Source: Pseudomonas lurida
GTDB taxonomy: Bacteria > Pseudomonadota > Gammaproteobacteria > Pseudomonadales > Pseudomonadaceae
Assembly (NCBI RefSeq): GCF_002563895.1
Contig: NZ_PDJB01000001.1
Span: 3,083,501 to 3,147,500 of the forward strand
Direction: 5' to 3'
Length of the DNA: 64,000 bases
The first letter of the stretch is position 1. Each line of letters opens with the position of its first letter. Positions 63,417 through 64,000 of the stretch are shown here, piece by piece. The notes beneath the pieces are model-generated. The model was not told the DNA's origin and did no database searches. It saw nothing but the letters and a program-made list of their open reading frames with translations. The position numbers and the translations under genes were made by a program.

Positions 63417-64000
63417 TCAGTAAGCCTTGCCCGTCTTGTAGAAGTGCTCGTAGCAGAAGTTGGTTGCCTCGATGTAGCCTTCAGCGCCGCCGCAGTCGAA
63501 ACGCTGGCCCTTGAACTTGTAGGCAATCACGCAACCGTCTTTGGCTTGCTTGAGCAGGGCGTCGGTGATCTGGATCTCGCCACCCTTGCCTGGCTCGGTT
63601 TCTTCGATCAGCTTGAAGATGTCCGGGGTCAGGATGTAACGACCGATGATCGCCAGGTTGGAAGGCGCGTCTTCCGGTGCTGGCTTTTCAACCATGTCAC
63701 GTACGCGGATCAGGCCATCGCCAATGTCGTCGCCGGCGATCACGCCGTACTTGTTGGTTTCGGTCGGGTTCACTTCCATCACTGCAACGATGGTGCAACG
63801 GTATTTCTGGTAGAGCTTGACCATCTGGGTCAGCACACCGTCGCCTTCCAGGTTCACACACAGGTCATCCGCCAGTACCACGGCGAACGGCTCGTCGCCG
63901 ATCAGTGGACGGCCGGTGAGAATGGCGTGGCCGAGGCCTTTCATCTGCGTTTGACGGGTGTAGGAGAACGAGCACTCGTCGAGCAGTTTACGGATACCAA
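63417..64000 (-). CDS. galU: UTP-glucose-1-phosphate uridylyltransferase, C-terminal part (runs off the window)
   Basis: About 194 codons are visible. The frame continues unbroken to base 64000, so the N-terminus lies outside. The internal ATG at 63944 is not the start; upstream residues (LDECSFSYTRQTQM) continue the GalU sequence. Motifs include KGLGHAILTGRPLIGDEPFA, VVLADDLCVNLEGDGVL, LAIIGRYILTPDIF and KGGEIQITDAL. The enzyme makes UDP-glucose from glucose 1-phosphate and UTP, feeding cell-wall sugars and Ugd, whose gene is at 3491-4882. Confidence 0.95.
   Translation of the reverse strand, partial: GIRKLLDECSFSYTRQTQMKGLGHAILTGRPLIGDEPFAVVLADDLCVNLEGDGVLTQMVKLYQKYRCTIVAVMEVNPTETNKYGVIAGDDIGDGLIRVRDMVEKPAPEDAPSNLAIIGRYILTPDIFKLIEETEPGKGGEIQITDALLKQAKDGCVIAYKFKGQRFDCGGAEGYIEATNFCYEHFYKTGKAY

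Noticed and set aside
1..64000. CRISPR arrays, rRNA or tRNA genes
   Set aside because: No regularly spaced repeats and no cloverleaf or rRNA-like sequence were noticed in the intergenic regions read.

Overview
The window looks like chromosomal DNA of a fluorescent Pseudomonas (P. fluorescens group). Base composition is high in G+C and genes are tightly packed, often with ATGA stop/start overlaps. Characteristic pseudomonad genes are present: the arn lipid A cluster, an H-NS-like MvaT/MvaU protein, an orphan cbb3 oxidase subunit, REP-type palindromes and DUF4946. Gene content gives genus level only; the species is inference. No rRNA, tRNA, CRISPR array or insertion sequence was seen, and no stretch over 300 bases lacks a gene.

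Layout. (1) 1-6508: the 3' end of arnA, then arnD-arnT-arnE-arnF-ugd, each overlapping the next by 1-4 bases (L-Ara4N modification of lipid A), and an extra ArnT-like membrane glycosyltransferase. (2) 6653-7793: a small unknown protein and an HPP-family membrane protein. (3) 7935-14211: branched-chain acyl-CoA catabolism as two facing operons, HIBYL-CoA hydrolase plus acyl-CoA dehydrogenase on +, and SDR dehydrogenase, thiolase, acyl-CoA dehydrogenase and enoyl-CoA hydratase on -, with a REP palindrome between their 3' ends. (4) 14425-16453: a bestrophin-like channel and a HEAT/TPR protein. (5) 16576-35653: the most unusual region. It holds a KaiC-like ATPase coupled to a hybrid kinase; a minus-strand operon of a giant three-receiver kinase, CheR, CheB, a REC-kinase and a receiver; and a lone receiver. 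Two very large paralogous toxin-like genes sit among these. The first (1580 aa) carries a YopT/AvrPphB-like (C58) cysteine-protease signature and a second Cys-His-Asn unit behind it. The second keeps the same Cys/His/Asp spacing but is cut by one in-frame TAG.

(6) 35811-43928: DUF1254 protein, DUF3313 lipoprotein, a conserved unknown, an orphan ccoN with a small CcoQ-like partner, aspartate racemase, GNAT acetyltransferase, DUF1176 protein and glycerate kinase. (7) 44020-50555: a CdaR regulator divergent from an MFS carrier (with glycerate kinase, a sugar-diacid/glycerate module), an atypical SDR divergent from a LysR regulator, an aldo/keto reductase and RarD. (8) 50611-57358: 4-hydroxyphenylpyruvate dioxygenase, a DMT exporter divergent from a LysR regulator, a CSS-EAL phosphodiesterase, the MvaT/MvaU-type protein with a TTG start, a DUF4946 protein and glyoxalase I. 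(9) 57453-64000: ahpF and ahpC, a solo tyrosine recombinase divergent from a KfrA-like coiled-coil DNA-binding protein, glutathione reductase, and the 3' part of galU, which runs off the end.

Most of the window is ordinary housekeeping and stress metabolism. The strongest candidate for something undescribed is the paralogous protease-toxin pair embedded in the KaiC/CheB/CheR signalling block. Functions are read from motifs in the translated sequence; family names come from general knowledge and were not checked by database search. Coordinates of hairpins and palindromes may be off by one or two bases.
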